Assembly: GCA_946222885.1 (NCBI GenBank)
Contig: CAMIAK010000010.1
Location: 57,935-121,934, forward strand
Origin: an uncultured Nesterenkonia sp.
Lineage (GTDB): Bacteria; Actinomycetota; Actinomycetes; Actinomycetales; Micrococcaceae
Length of the DNA stretch: 64,000 bases
Direction: 5' to 3'
Positions within the stretch are counted from its first letter, which is position 1. Every line of letters starts with the position of its first letter. Positions 33,533 to 40,420 of this stretch are shown piece after piece. The notes below the pieces were generated by a model. That model made no database searches and was not told the origin of the DNA. It was given only the letters and a program-made list of their open reading frames with translations. The position numbers and the translations under genes were made by a program.

Positions 33533-33601
33533 TTGTGTGGGCGCTTTCTGGTGGAAAGAAGGCCTTCACGGCGCTCAGAGCGCCAGAAAGTGCCCACACA
33601 A
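33533..33601. repeat. Inverted-repeat (MITE-like) element, copy 1
   Basis: The arms are 33533-33551 and 33583-33601, 19 bases each and identical when inverted except one position that would form a G-U pair. Both share TGTGTGGGC and CTTTCTGG. A second copy lies at 62061-62128 with the same arm sequence and opposite orientation (judged by the asymmetric GGTGGAAAG next to one arm). Both copies lie between co-directional genes. This could be a non-autonomous mobile element or a repeated transcript-processing hairpin. Confidence 0.75.
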
Positions 33602-33696
33602 CCGCGGGGGTGCATGCGTGTTCCTCAGGGGACGACGGCGGCCGCTCGATTACGCTGAGAATCCCAGCCCGCGACCTTCCCCGGAGGCGATGACCC

Positions 33697-34362
33697 GTGT
33701 CCCGCAGCACGAAGAGAGAGCAGCGTGCCGCCTCCCGTGCCCGGGAGAAGGAGGCCCGCCGGCTGGAGGAGCGCGAGCAGGTCTCCGGTGAGATCCGCAC
33801 CCCCGCCGACATCACCGCCAAGCGCGCCAGGCGTGCCGCCTCGGCCCCGGCGGTCACGGCGAAGCCCTCCCAGAAGACCCCGGTCAGCAGCCGGACGCTG
33901 GTTCCGGAGCGGACCTTCTCCGGCCGGATGATCGTGCTGACCCTGGTCACCCTGGTGGTCATCTCCTTCCTGGTGCCCACGGTGCGGACCTACTTCCAGC
34001 AGCGTGCCGAGATCTCCGAGCTGGAGGCGGAGATCGCCGCCGAGCAGCAGCTGCAGAATGAGCTGGAGACTGACTTGGCCCGCTGGGACGACCCGGAGTA
34101 CGTCCGCCAGCAGGCCCGGGAGCGCATCAACCTGGTCATGCCGGGGGAGCGCCGTTACCACGTGATCGGGGAGCCGGAGATCCCCGCCGACGTCCCCGAA
34201 CACCATGAGCCGGGGGAGGTCCGGACCGACCTCCCCTGGGGGGACGCCCTCTGGGACTCCCTGGTCCGCGCCGCCGCAGAGGATGAGGCGGCGGCAGAGG
34301 AGACCGGCGCAGACGACGACGCCGGCGAGCACGAACCCAGCGCAGGAGAATCCCATGACTGA
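33697..34362 (+). CDS. ftsB: Septum formation initiator family protein (FtsB/DivIC-like)
   Basis: A 221-residue bitopic protein. A long basic cytoplasmic tail (residues 1-75) precedes one span (MIVLTLVTLVVISFLVPTV), then a coiled coil (QQRAEISELEAEIAAEQQLQNELETDLARW) and the FtsB/DivIC motif DDPEYVRQQARERINLVMPGE. It should act in the divisome with FtsL/FtsQ. It starts at GTG 33697 with GGAGG about 10 nt upstream. The ftsB-DUF501-ppx order is conserved in actinobacteria; enolase, often upstream, is absent here. The acidic C-terminus overlaps DUF501. Confidence 0.88.
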   Translation: MSRSTKREQRAASRAREKEARRLEEREQVSGEIRTPADITAKRARRAASAPAVTAKPSQKTPVSSRTLVPERTFSGRMIVLTLVTLVVISFLVPTVRTYFQQRAEISELEAEIAAEQQLQNELETDLARWDDPEYVRQQARERINLVMPGERRYHVIGEPEIPADVPEHHEPGEVRTDLPWGDALWDSLVRAAAEDEAAAEETGADDDAGEHEPSAGESHD

Positions 34363-34951
34363 CCGCACCCCCACCCAGGAGGACCTGGACACCCTCTCCC
34401 TGCAGCTGGGACGGCCGGTGCGCGACGTCGTCGAGATCCCGGCCCGCTGCCGCTGCGGGAACCCGCTGGTCGCCGCCACCGCTCCGCGGCTGAGCAACGG
34501 GATCCCCTTCCCGACCACCTTCTACCTGACCCACCCCACCATCACTGCGGCCGTCTCCCGCCAGGAGGCCGCAGGGGTCATGGCGGAGATGTCCCAGCGC
34601 CTGCAGGAGGACGAGCAGCTCGCCGCCCAGCACCGGACAGCCCATGAGAACTACCTGCAGGAGCGCGAGCGCATCCGTCAGGAGGCCGGACTGGAGCCGG
34701 TCTGGGAGATCGAGGGGATCAGCGCCGGGGGCTACCCGGACCGGGTGAAGTGCCTGCATGTCCTGGTGGGCCACTCGTTGGCTGTGGGGCGGGGCGTCAC
34801 CCCGCTGGGCGATGAGGGCCTGGATCTGATCGCCCAGGAGTGGACCCCGCAGACATGCACCTGCGCGACCGCCTGGGACCACGACGCCGAGGTCCCCACC
34901 CGCGATCTCAGCCGCCATGTCCGCCGCCTCCAGCAGGACGGCGATGAGTGA
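34355..34951 (+). CDS. DUF501 domain protein
   Basis: A 198-residue cytoplasmic protein with the DUF501 pattern: LGRPVRDVVEIPARCRCGNPLV, PFPTTFYLTHPTITAAVSRQEAAG, and the C-terminal GYPDRVKCLHVLVGHSLAVGRGVTPLGDEGL followed by a Cys pair (CTCA). Conserved Cys and His suggest metal binding. It overlaps ftsB by 8 bp and ppx by 8 bp, consistent with an operon linked to division and polyphosphate. Function unknown. Confidence 0.88.
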   Translation: MTDRTPTQEDLDTLSLQLGRPVRDVVEIPARCRCGNPLVAATAPRLSNGIPFPTTFYLTHPTITAAVSRQEAAGVMAEMSQRLQEDEQLAAQHRTAHENYLQERERIRQEAGLEPVWEIEGISAGGYPDRVKCLHVLVGHSLAVGRGVTPLGDEGLDLIAQEWTPQTCTCATAWDHDAEVPTRDLSRHVRRLQQDGDE

Positions 34952-36008
34952 GGAACCGCGGCACCAAGGCAGCCGTGACCGGTTGAGCCGAGCGGAGCCT
35001 CGCAGAGTCGCCGCCATCGACTGCGGAACCAACTCCATCCGTCTGCTGATCGCCGACGTCTCTGCTGACCCCGCGCAGGCCCCGCTGGCCGACGTCGTCC
35101 GTGAGATGACCGTGGTCCGGCTGGGGGAGGGGGTGGACCGCACCGGGGAGTTCTCCGCCGCCGCGCTGGATCGTACCTTCGCCGCCGTCGAGCGCTATGC
35201 CGCTCTGATCGGTGAGCATGGTGTGCGCCCGCAGGACGTCCGTTTCGTGGCGACCTCGGCGTCCCGCGATGTGCAGAACCGTGATGAGTTCGTCTCAGGG
35301 GTCTCCGCCCGGCTCGGCACCGCCTCTGCGCCGGTGGTCCCGGAGGTCATCTCCGGCCGGGAGGAGGCTGAGCTGTCCTTCGCCGGGGCGGCCGCAGCCT
35401 CGGCAGAGGCGCTGGAGGGCAAGAAGGTCCTGGTCATCGATCTGGGCGGCGGCTCCACCGAGTTCGTGCTCGGGACGATCACCCGTGACAGCGCCGGCCG
35501 GCTCTCCGCCCAGGCCGGGCCCGCGGTCTCCACCGACATGGGCTGCGTCCGCTTCACCGAGCGGCACCTGCATTCGGATCCGCCCACGGAGGCTGAGATC
35601 GGCGCCGCGCAGACAGAGGTGCGCGCCTTCCTCGAGGAGGCCGGTGCGCAGGTTCCGCTGGAGCAGGCCGAGGCGGTCATCGGCGTCGCCGGCACCGTCA
35701 CCACCATCACCGCGCAGGCGCTGGGCCTGGAGGCCTACGACGCCGGCCGCATCGACTCCTCCGAGCTTAGCGTCGCCGAGTTCGGCGAGGCGTCCCGGGC
35801 CCTGCTGCATGCCTCCCGGGAGCAGCGGGCGCAGCTGGGGTTCATGCACCCGGGCAGGGTGGACGTGATCGGCTCCGGGGCCCTGATCTGGTCGGCTGTG
35901 CTGGAGCATCTCAATCAGGTGACGAACGGAGGCGTGACTACCGCAACGGCCTCAGAGCATGACATTCTGGACGGGATCGCGCTGTCCGTGGGCAAGGGAG
36001 AAGGATGA
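34944..36008 (+). CDS. ppx: Exopolyphosphatase / guanosine pentaphosphate phosphohydrolase family
   Basis: A 354-residue Ppx/GppA protein of the actinobacterial short type: VAAIDCGTNSIRLLIAD (phosphate loop 1), VATSASRDVQNRDEF, EVISGREEAELSF and VLVIDLGGGSTEFVLG (phosphate loop 2). It degrades polyphosphate or pppGpp in the cytoplasm. ATG 34944 overlaps the DUF501 stop; a 34917 start is also in frame but unsupported. Its stop overlaps the protease start. Confidence 0.9.
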   Translation: MSEEPRHQGSRDRLSRAEPRRVAAIDCGTNSIRLLIADVSADPAQAPLADVVREMTVVRLGEGVDRTGEFSAAALDRTFAAVERYAALIGEHGVRPQDVRFVATSASRDVQNRDEFVSGVSARLGTASAPVVPEVISGREEAELSFAGAAAASAEALEGKKVLVIDLGGGSTEFVLGTITRDSAGRLSAQAGPAVSTDMGCVRFTERHLHSDPPTEAEIGAAQTEVRAFLEEAGAQVPLEQAEAVIGVAGTVTTITAQALGLEAYDAGRIDSSELSVAEFGEASRALLHASREQRAQLGFMHPGRVDVIGSGALIWSAVLEHLNQVTNGGVTTATASEHDILDGIALSVGKGEG

Positions 36009-37594
36009 ACGGAAAGATCAAGCAGACCGGCGGCATCGTTGCGGCGGCGGCCCTGCTGACCCCGCTGGCCTCTGCGCCCTCGGTGATCAATGCGCCGGAG
36101 GCCGCCGCCGACGCCTGGCGTGACTCCCAGTACTACCTCGAGGACTACGGCGTCTATGACGCATGGGACACCACCCGCGGCGAGGACGTTACCATCGCGG
36201 TGCTGGACACCGGTGTGGACGACAGCCATCCCACGCTGGAGGGCGCCGTCGTGGACGGCACCGACGTCTCGGGCGCCGGCGACGGCGACGGCAGCCCGGT
36301 CGAGGACCAGATGGCCCCCTGGCACGGCACCTCGGTGGCCTCCCTGGCGGCCGGCCGCGGCCACGAGCCCACCGATGATGACATCGAGGAGGCCCCCGGC
36401 GACGGCACCGGCGACTACGAGGACCTCACCGAGGAGGAGTGGGAGGAGGTCTTCGAGGAGATCGAGCAGGAGCTCGAGGAGATCTACGGCGAGGACTGGG
36501 AAGAGGAAGTCGAGGAGATCTACGGCGAGGACTGGCGGGAGGAGATCCGCGAGGAGCTCGAGCAGATGGGAACCTCCGGCCTCACCGGCTCCGGCGCCGC
36601 TGCAGAGGGCATCGTCCCTGCCTCCTCGGACCTGCTGACCCCTTCCTCGCTGGCCCCGGCCGACAATGAGGGCGACGGGGCCGATGACTCCGGCGGGCTC
36701 ATCGGCGTGGCCCCGGAGGCCGACATCCTCAGCGTCTCCCTGCTGCTGGCCGACTCCAACCCGCACGGCCCCAACGCGGATGACCAGATCGCCGAGGCCG
36801 TCATCTGGGCCGTGGACAACGGCGCGGACATCATCAACATGTCCGTGGGCTCCGGCACCCAGGAGTGGCCCGAGTCCTGGGACGATGCCTTCATGCACGC
36901 CGTGGAGAACGACGTGCTGGTGGTCGCCTCCGCGGGCAACCGCGGCTCCGGACACATGTCCGCCGGCGCGCCGGCCACCATCCCCGGCGTGCTGACCGTG
37001 GCCGGCCTGGACGAGGACCGCAACATCTCCCAGGACGCCTCCACCCAGGGCATCGCGATGGACATCGCGGCCGCGGGAGAGAGGCTCCCCGGCGGAGACC
37101 TCGACGGCGGCTACCACCTCTGGGACGGCACCTCGGCGGCGGCGCCGATCGTCTCCGGCGCGGCGGCCCTGGTGATGGCCGCGCATCCGGACCTCACCGC
37201 CCCGGAGGTCATGCACCGGCTGGTGCAGACCGCGGACCCGGAGAACGGCGACGGTGAGGTGGACCCCGAATACGGCCATGGCGTGCTGAACGTGGACGCC
37301 GCGGTCAACAGCGACGACGTCCCCGAGTTTGACCAGGACGACTACGAGACGCTCGAGGAGTGGATCCGCGTCCACCGGCGGGATGATGACGAGGGTGCCG
37401 GCCATGAGGACATCCCGGAGGACTCCGGGGTGGAGGCAGGCCCGGAGGGGGACCCGCGTGAGCGGCCCCAGGCCTCCGAGGCGCGGACCGTGCAGGACTG
37501 GGCCGGCCCGGCCGTGCTGGGCGCATCGGCGCTGCTGGTCATCGCGGTGATCGCCGTCGCGGCGGTCCATCTGAGCTCCCGCCGCAGAGACTGA
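36005..37594 (+). CDS. Membrane-anchored subtilisin-like serine protease with acidic repeat insertion
   Basis: A 529-residue S8 protease with an N-terminal signal peptide, catalytic Asp68 (VLDTGVD), His107 (WHGTSVA), Ser377 (GTSAAAP), Asn in ASAGNRGSG, and a C-terminal membrane span (VLGASALLVIAVIAVAAVHL) with a basic end, so it is anchored outside the cell. An Asp/Glu-rich insertion (about residues 118-190) after the His motif contains two copies of a 12-residue unit, EEIYGEDW(E/R)EE(V/I). The layout is like mycosins, but no type VII secretion genes are nearby. Start overlaps ppx by 4 bp. Confidence 0.88.
   Translation: MNGKIKQTGGIVAAAALLTPLASAPSVINAPEAAADAWRDSQYYLEDYGVYDAWDTTRGEDVTIAVLDTGVDDSHPTLEGAVVDGTDVSGAGDGDGSPVEDQMAPWHGTSVASLAAGRGHEPTDDDIEEAPGDGTGDYEDLTEEEWEEVFEEIEQELEEIYGEDWEEEVEEIYGEDWREEIREELEQMGTSGLTGSGAAAEGIVPASSDLLTPSSLAPADNEGDGADDSGGLIGVAPEADILSVSLLLADSNPHGPNADDQIAEAVIWAVDNGADIINMSVGSGTQEWPESWDDAFMHAVENDVLVVASAGNRGSGHMSAGAPATIPGVLTVAGLDEDRNISQDASTQGIAMDIAAAGERLPGGDLDGGYHLWDGTSAAAPIVSGAAALVMAAHPDLTAPEVMHRLVQTADPENGDGEVDPEYGHGVLNVDAAVNSDDVPEFDQDDYETLEEWIRVHRRDDDEGAGHEDIPEDSGVEAGPEGDPRERPQASEARTVQDWAGPAVLGASALLVIAVIAVAAVHLSSRRRD
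36476..36547 (+). repeat. Two 36-bp tandem units inside the protease gene
   Basis: Units 36476-36511 and 36512-36547 encode EEIYGEDWEEEV and EEIYGEDWREEI; the first 24 nt of each are identical. It is a recent in-frame duplication that lengthens the acidic insertion. Confidence 0.85.
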
Positions 37595-37630
37595 GCGGGG
37601 GCGTGCCGCGTCTGTATTAGGATGGCGCAC

Positions 37631-39034
37631 ATGGCAATCTCGCAGAAGCTCTCAGAGAAACCTCGTGTCCTCATCGTCGGCGGCGGCTACGTCGGCCTGA
37701 CCGCAGCCAAGCTGCTGCAGAAGAAGGTGAAGGCGAACGGCGGCGTGGTGACCCTGGTGGATCCGCTGCCCTACATGACCTACCAGCCCTTCCTGCCGGA
37801 GGTCGTCGGCGGCCACATCGAGGCCCGCCATGCGGTGGTCAACCACCGCAAGCACCTGAAGGACACCGAGCTCCTCAACGGCAAGGTCACCTCTGTGGAC
37901 CATGACGCCAAGGTCGCCGTGGTCGGCATCGGTGACCCGGAGAAGGGCGAGGTCGAGAGTGTCGAGGTGCCCTATGAGGACATCATCATGGCCGCTGGCG
38001 CGACCACCCGCACCTTCCCCATCGAGGGGCTGGCCGAGCAGGGCATCGGCCTAAAGACCATCGAAGAGGCGCTGAGCCTGCGCAACCACATCCTGGAGCG
38101 CATCGAGTCCGCCTCCACCATGACCGATGAGAAGGCCAAGTCCCGGGCCCTGAGCTTCACTGTGGTCGGCGGCGGCTTCGCCGGCATCGAGGCCATCGCG
38201 GAGATGGAGGACATCATCCGTGCGGCGGTGGACCACAACCCGCGCCTGAGCCAGTCCGATGTGCGCATCGTGCTGGTGGAGGCCATGGGCCGCATCATGC
38301 CGGAGGTCTCCGAGGATCAGGCCGAGGGCGTGGTCGAGCACCTGCGCAGCCGCGGCATCGAGGTCCTGCTGAACACCTCCCTGGGCTCCGCCGTCGACGG
38401 CGAGCTGCAGCTGATCAACATGTCGGACAAGTCCGAGGCCGATCGCTTCGAGGCGGACACCCTGGTGTGGGCGGCCGGAGTGGCCGCCAACGCGGTGGCC
38501 AAGGCCTCCAGCTTCCCGATCGACGAGCGCGGCCGCATCAAGGGCTCCGCCACCCTGCAGATCACCGACGACGAGGGCAAGGTCATCGAGGGCGCCTGGA
38601 CCGCCGGCGACATCGCCGCCACCCCGGACCTCACCGGCAAGGGCCCCGGCGGCTTCTGCGTGCCGAACGCCCAGCATGCCGTCCGCCAGGCCAAGCAGCT
38701 GGTCAAGAACCTGCTGGCCGCCCGCTACGGCCAGGGCAAGGTGGAGGAGTACAAGCACGAGTCCCTGGGCGCCGTCGCCGGCCTGGGCCTCTACAAGGGC
38801 GTGGGCAACCCGATGGGCCTCAAGCTCAAGGGCTTCCCGGCCTGGCTGGCCCACCGCGGCTACCACGGCTACGCGATCCCGACCGTGGAGCGCACCGTGC
38901 GTGTGGCCGGCGGCTGGGTCAACGAGATGCTCTTCGGCCGCGACTTCACCCAGCTGCGTGACCTGGAGACCCCGCGGCGCCAGTTCGAGGAGGCCGCCGG
39001 CGGCGGCAAGAAGAAGGACAAGGCCGCCAAGTAG
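37631..39034 (+). CDS. ndh: Type II NADH dehydrogenase
   Basis: A 467-residue flavoprotein: PRVLIVGGGYVGLTAAKLLQKK (FAD dinucleotide fold), TVVGGGFAGIEAIAEMEDI (NADH fold), VWAAGV and WTAGDIAATPDLTGKGPGGFCVPNAQHAVRQ (quinone/FAD site). The C-terminal amphipathic stretch would attach it to the inner membrane face, where it passes electrons from NADH to menaquinone without proton pumping. TAGGAT (37618-37623) ends 7 nt before ATG 37631, the same leaderless spacing as at 1705; the ATG at 37622 overlaps it. It ends in a strong terminator. Confidence 0.93.
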   Translation: MAISQKLSEKPRVLIVGGGYVGLTAAKLLQKKVKANGGVVTLVDPLPYMTYQPFLPEVVGGHIEARHAVVNHRKHLKDTELLNGKVTSVDHDAKVAVVGIGDPEKGEVESVEVPYEDIIMAAGATTRTFPIEGLAEQGIGLKTIEEALSLRNHILERIESASTMTDEKAKSRALSFTVVGGGFAGIEAIAEMEDIIRAAVDHNPRLSQSDVRIVLVEAMGRIMPEVSEDQAEGVVEHLRSRGIEVLLNTSLGSAVDGELQLINMSDKSEADRFEADTLVWAAGVAANAVAKASSFPIDERGRIKGSATLQITDDEGKVIEGAWTAGDIAATPDLTGKGPGGFCVPNAQHAVRQAKQLVKNLLAARYGQGKVEEYKHESLGAVAGLGLYKGVGNPMGLKLKGFPAWLAHRGYHGYAIPTVERTVRVAGGWVNEMLFGRDFTQLRDLETPRRQFEEAAGGGKKKDKAAK

Positions 39035-39059
39035 TCCTCCGGACAGCTGAATACGCATC

Positions 39060-39091
39060 GAAGCGGGTCGCCTCCGGGCGGCCCGCTTCTT
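39060..39091 (+). terminator. Terminator of ndh
   Basis: GAAGCGGG (39060-39067) pairs with CCCGCTTC (39082-39089); the inner CGCC/GGCG closes a TCCG tetraloop, making a 13-pair stem with one T-G pair, followed by TT. It separates ndh from the tRNA. Confidence 0.75.
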
Positions 39092-39165
39092 GCCCCCATA
39101 GCCCAATCGGCAGAGGCAGCCGACTTAAAATCGGTTCAGTGCGGGTTCGAGTCCCGCTGGGGGCA
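39092..39165 (+). tRNA. tRNA with anticodon UAA (reads UUA; tRNA-Leu by anticodon), short variable loop
   Basis: A 74-nt cloverleaf: acceptor GCCCCCA/TGGGGGC, D stem GCC/GGC, anticodon stem GCCGA/TCGGT with loop CTTAAAA (anticodon TAA), variable loop of only 5 nt (TCAGT), T stem GCGGG/CCCGC with TTCGAGT. CCA is not encoded. The anticodon assigns leucine UUA, but bacterial tRNA-Leu normally has a long variable arm; this has the class I layout. At least one gene here (the MFS pump) uses UUA. Confidence 0.85.
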
Positions 39166-39167
39166 CG

Positions 39168-39274
39168 ATTGAGCCGAAGGCAGTGCCGAGTGTGCTCGAG
39201 CACTGCTGAGGCGATTGAGTGCCCAAGCCCGCGCAGCGGGCGCAGGTGCGTATTGAGCCGAAGGCAGTGCCGAG
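39168..39274 (+). repeat. Two direct repeats downstream of the tRNA
   Basis: A 23-nt sequence starting ATTGAGCCGAAGGCAGTGCC occurs at 39168-39190 and 39252-39274. The first copy forms a hairpin: GCAGTGC+CGAG (39180-39190) pairs with CTCG+GCACTGC (39195-39206) with one bulged A and loop TGTG, probably the tRNA terminator. The second copy does not complete the same hairpin. The rest of 39207-39390 contains no gene that I can support. Confidence 0.7.
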
Positions 39275-39390
39275 CCTGTTCGGGCGGCGCCGGGGACGAT
39301 GGCACGTCACGCGGCATAGATCACGACCGTTGTGCGTTAGGATGATTCACAGGTACATCCGCCAGCCCCGACAAGGAGTACGGTCACACG

Positions 39391-40317
39391 ATGTCCAACC
39401 CGATCTTCAACACTCAGGCGTTCCCTGACCAGTTCAGCGAGCAGAAGCGCGATCGCCGCCGCTTCTACATGGACGATCAGGGCGTGCGCGAGCAGCCCCG
39501 GCAGCATCCCTCCCAGGGGCAGCCCTTCGCCCAGCAGTACGGCATGCCGGGCCAGGCGCAGACCGCCGGCAGCGGCGGCCGCGGCGTGGACCCGCTGGAG
39601 CAGCAGTACGGCCTCCCGGACGCCGCAGGCTCCCAGGGTGCTCCGATGACCTACGACGACGTCATCCGCAAGACCGTCATCTCCTTCGCCGCCGTGCTGG
39701 TCGGCGTCGGCGTGATCGTCACCCTCGGCGCCTTCAACCCGGGTCTGATGATGGGCCTGGTCTTCCCGGCCCTGATCGCCGGCATCGTGCTGGGTCTGGT
39801 CAACGCCTTCAAGAAGGAGCCGAACCCGGGCCTCATCCTGGCCTACAGCCTCACCCAGGGCGTGGTCCTCGGCGGCATCACGATGATCCTCGAGGCCCAG
39901 TTCCCGGGCATCGCGATGCAGGCCGTGCTGGCCACCATCGCGGTCTTCGGCACCGTGCTGGCGCTGTTCAAGTCCGGCAAGGTGCGTGCCACGCCCAAGC
40001 TGAACAAGATGTTCTTCGTGGCGATCATCGCCTATATGGTGTTCAGCCTGATGAACCTCGGCCTGATGGTCTTCACCGACGTGGGCGGTATGTTCGGTCT
40101 GCGCGAGGGCTGGCTCGGCCTGGCCATCGGTGCCTTCGCCATCCTGCTGGCCACCTACTCCCTGGTCCTGGACTTCACCAACATCCAGGAGGGTGTGGAG
40201 GCCGGCGTGGCCCAGAAGTTCGGCTGGACCGCCGCCTTCGGCCTGACGGTCTCGCTGGTCTGGCTCTACATCGAGATCCTGCGCATCATCGCGATCGTAC
40301 GTTCGATGGCGGACTGA
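39391..40317 (+). CDS. Bax inhibitor-1/YccA-like membrane protein
   Basis: A 308-residue protein. Residues 1-85 are a hydrophilic Gln/Gly-rich tail with MDDQGVREQPRQHP and two QQYG(M/L)P motifs; the remainder has seven hydrophobic spans with MTYDDVIRKTVISFAAVLVGVGV and LDFTNIQEGVEAGVAQKFGW, diagnostic of the Bax1-I family (Pfam Bax1-I). Proposed roles are ion leak or protease modulation; function unproven. It ends in a strong bidirectional-looking hairpin. Confidence 0.88.
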   Translation: MSNPIFNTQAFPDQFSEQKRDRRRFYMDDQGVREQPRQHPSQGQPFAQQYGMPGQAQTAGSGGRGVDPLEQQYGLPDAAGSQGAPMTYDDVIRKTVISFAAVLVGVGVIVTLGAFNPGLMMGLVFPALIAGIVLGLVNAFKKEPNPGLILAYSLTQGVVLGGITMILEAQFPGIAMQAVLATIAVFGTVLALFKSGKVRATPKLNKMFFVAIIAYMVFSLMNLGLMVFTDVGGMFGLREGWLGLAIGAFAILLATYSLVLDFTNIQEGVEAGVAQKFGWTAAFGLTVSLVWLYIEILRIIAIVRSMAD

Positions 40318-40338
40318 CCACCCACTGCTGAGAACTCC

Positions 40339-40390
40339 CGACGGCGGGTCCGCCCACCGCACCGCATGGTGTGGGGCGGGCCCGCCGTCG
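40339..40390 (+). terminator. Terminator after the Bax1-I gene
   Basis: CGACGGCGGG (40339-40348) pairs with CCCGCCGTCG (40381-40390); a T-G pair and CCGCCC/GGGCGG (40350-40355 with 40374-40379) extend it to about 17 pairs with an 18-nt loop. Confidence 0.75.
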
Positions 40391-40420
40391 TATGTCTGAG
40401 AACATGTCAGGATAGAGGAT

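Noticed and set aside
33504..33791. Plus-strand open frame across the inverted-repeat element before ftsB
   Set aside because: It runs through the palindromic element and into ftsB in another frame, has no ribosome-binding site, and its residues mirror the repeat arms.
36410..36560. CRISPR-like or microsatellite repeat
   Set aside because: The repetition is two in-frame 36-bp units in a coding region; no spacers or array.
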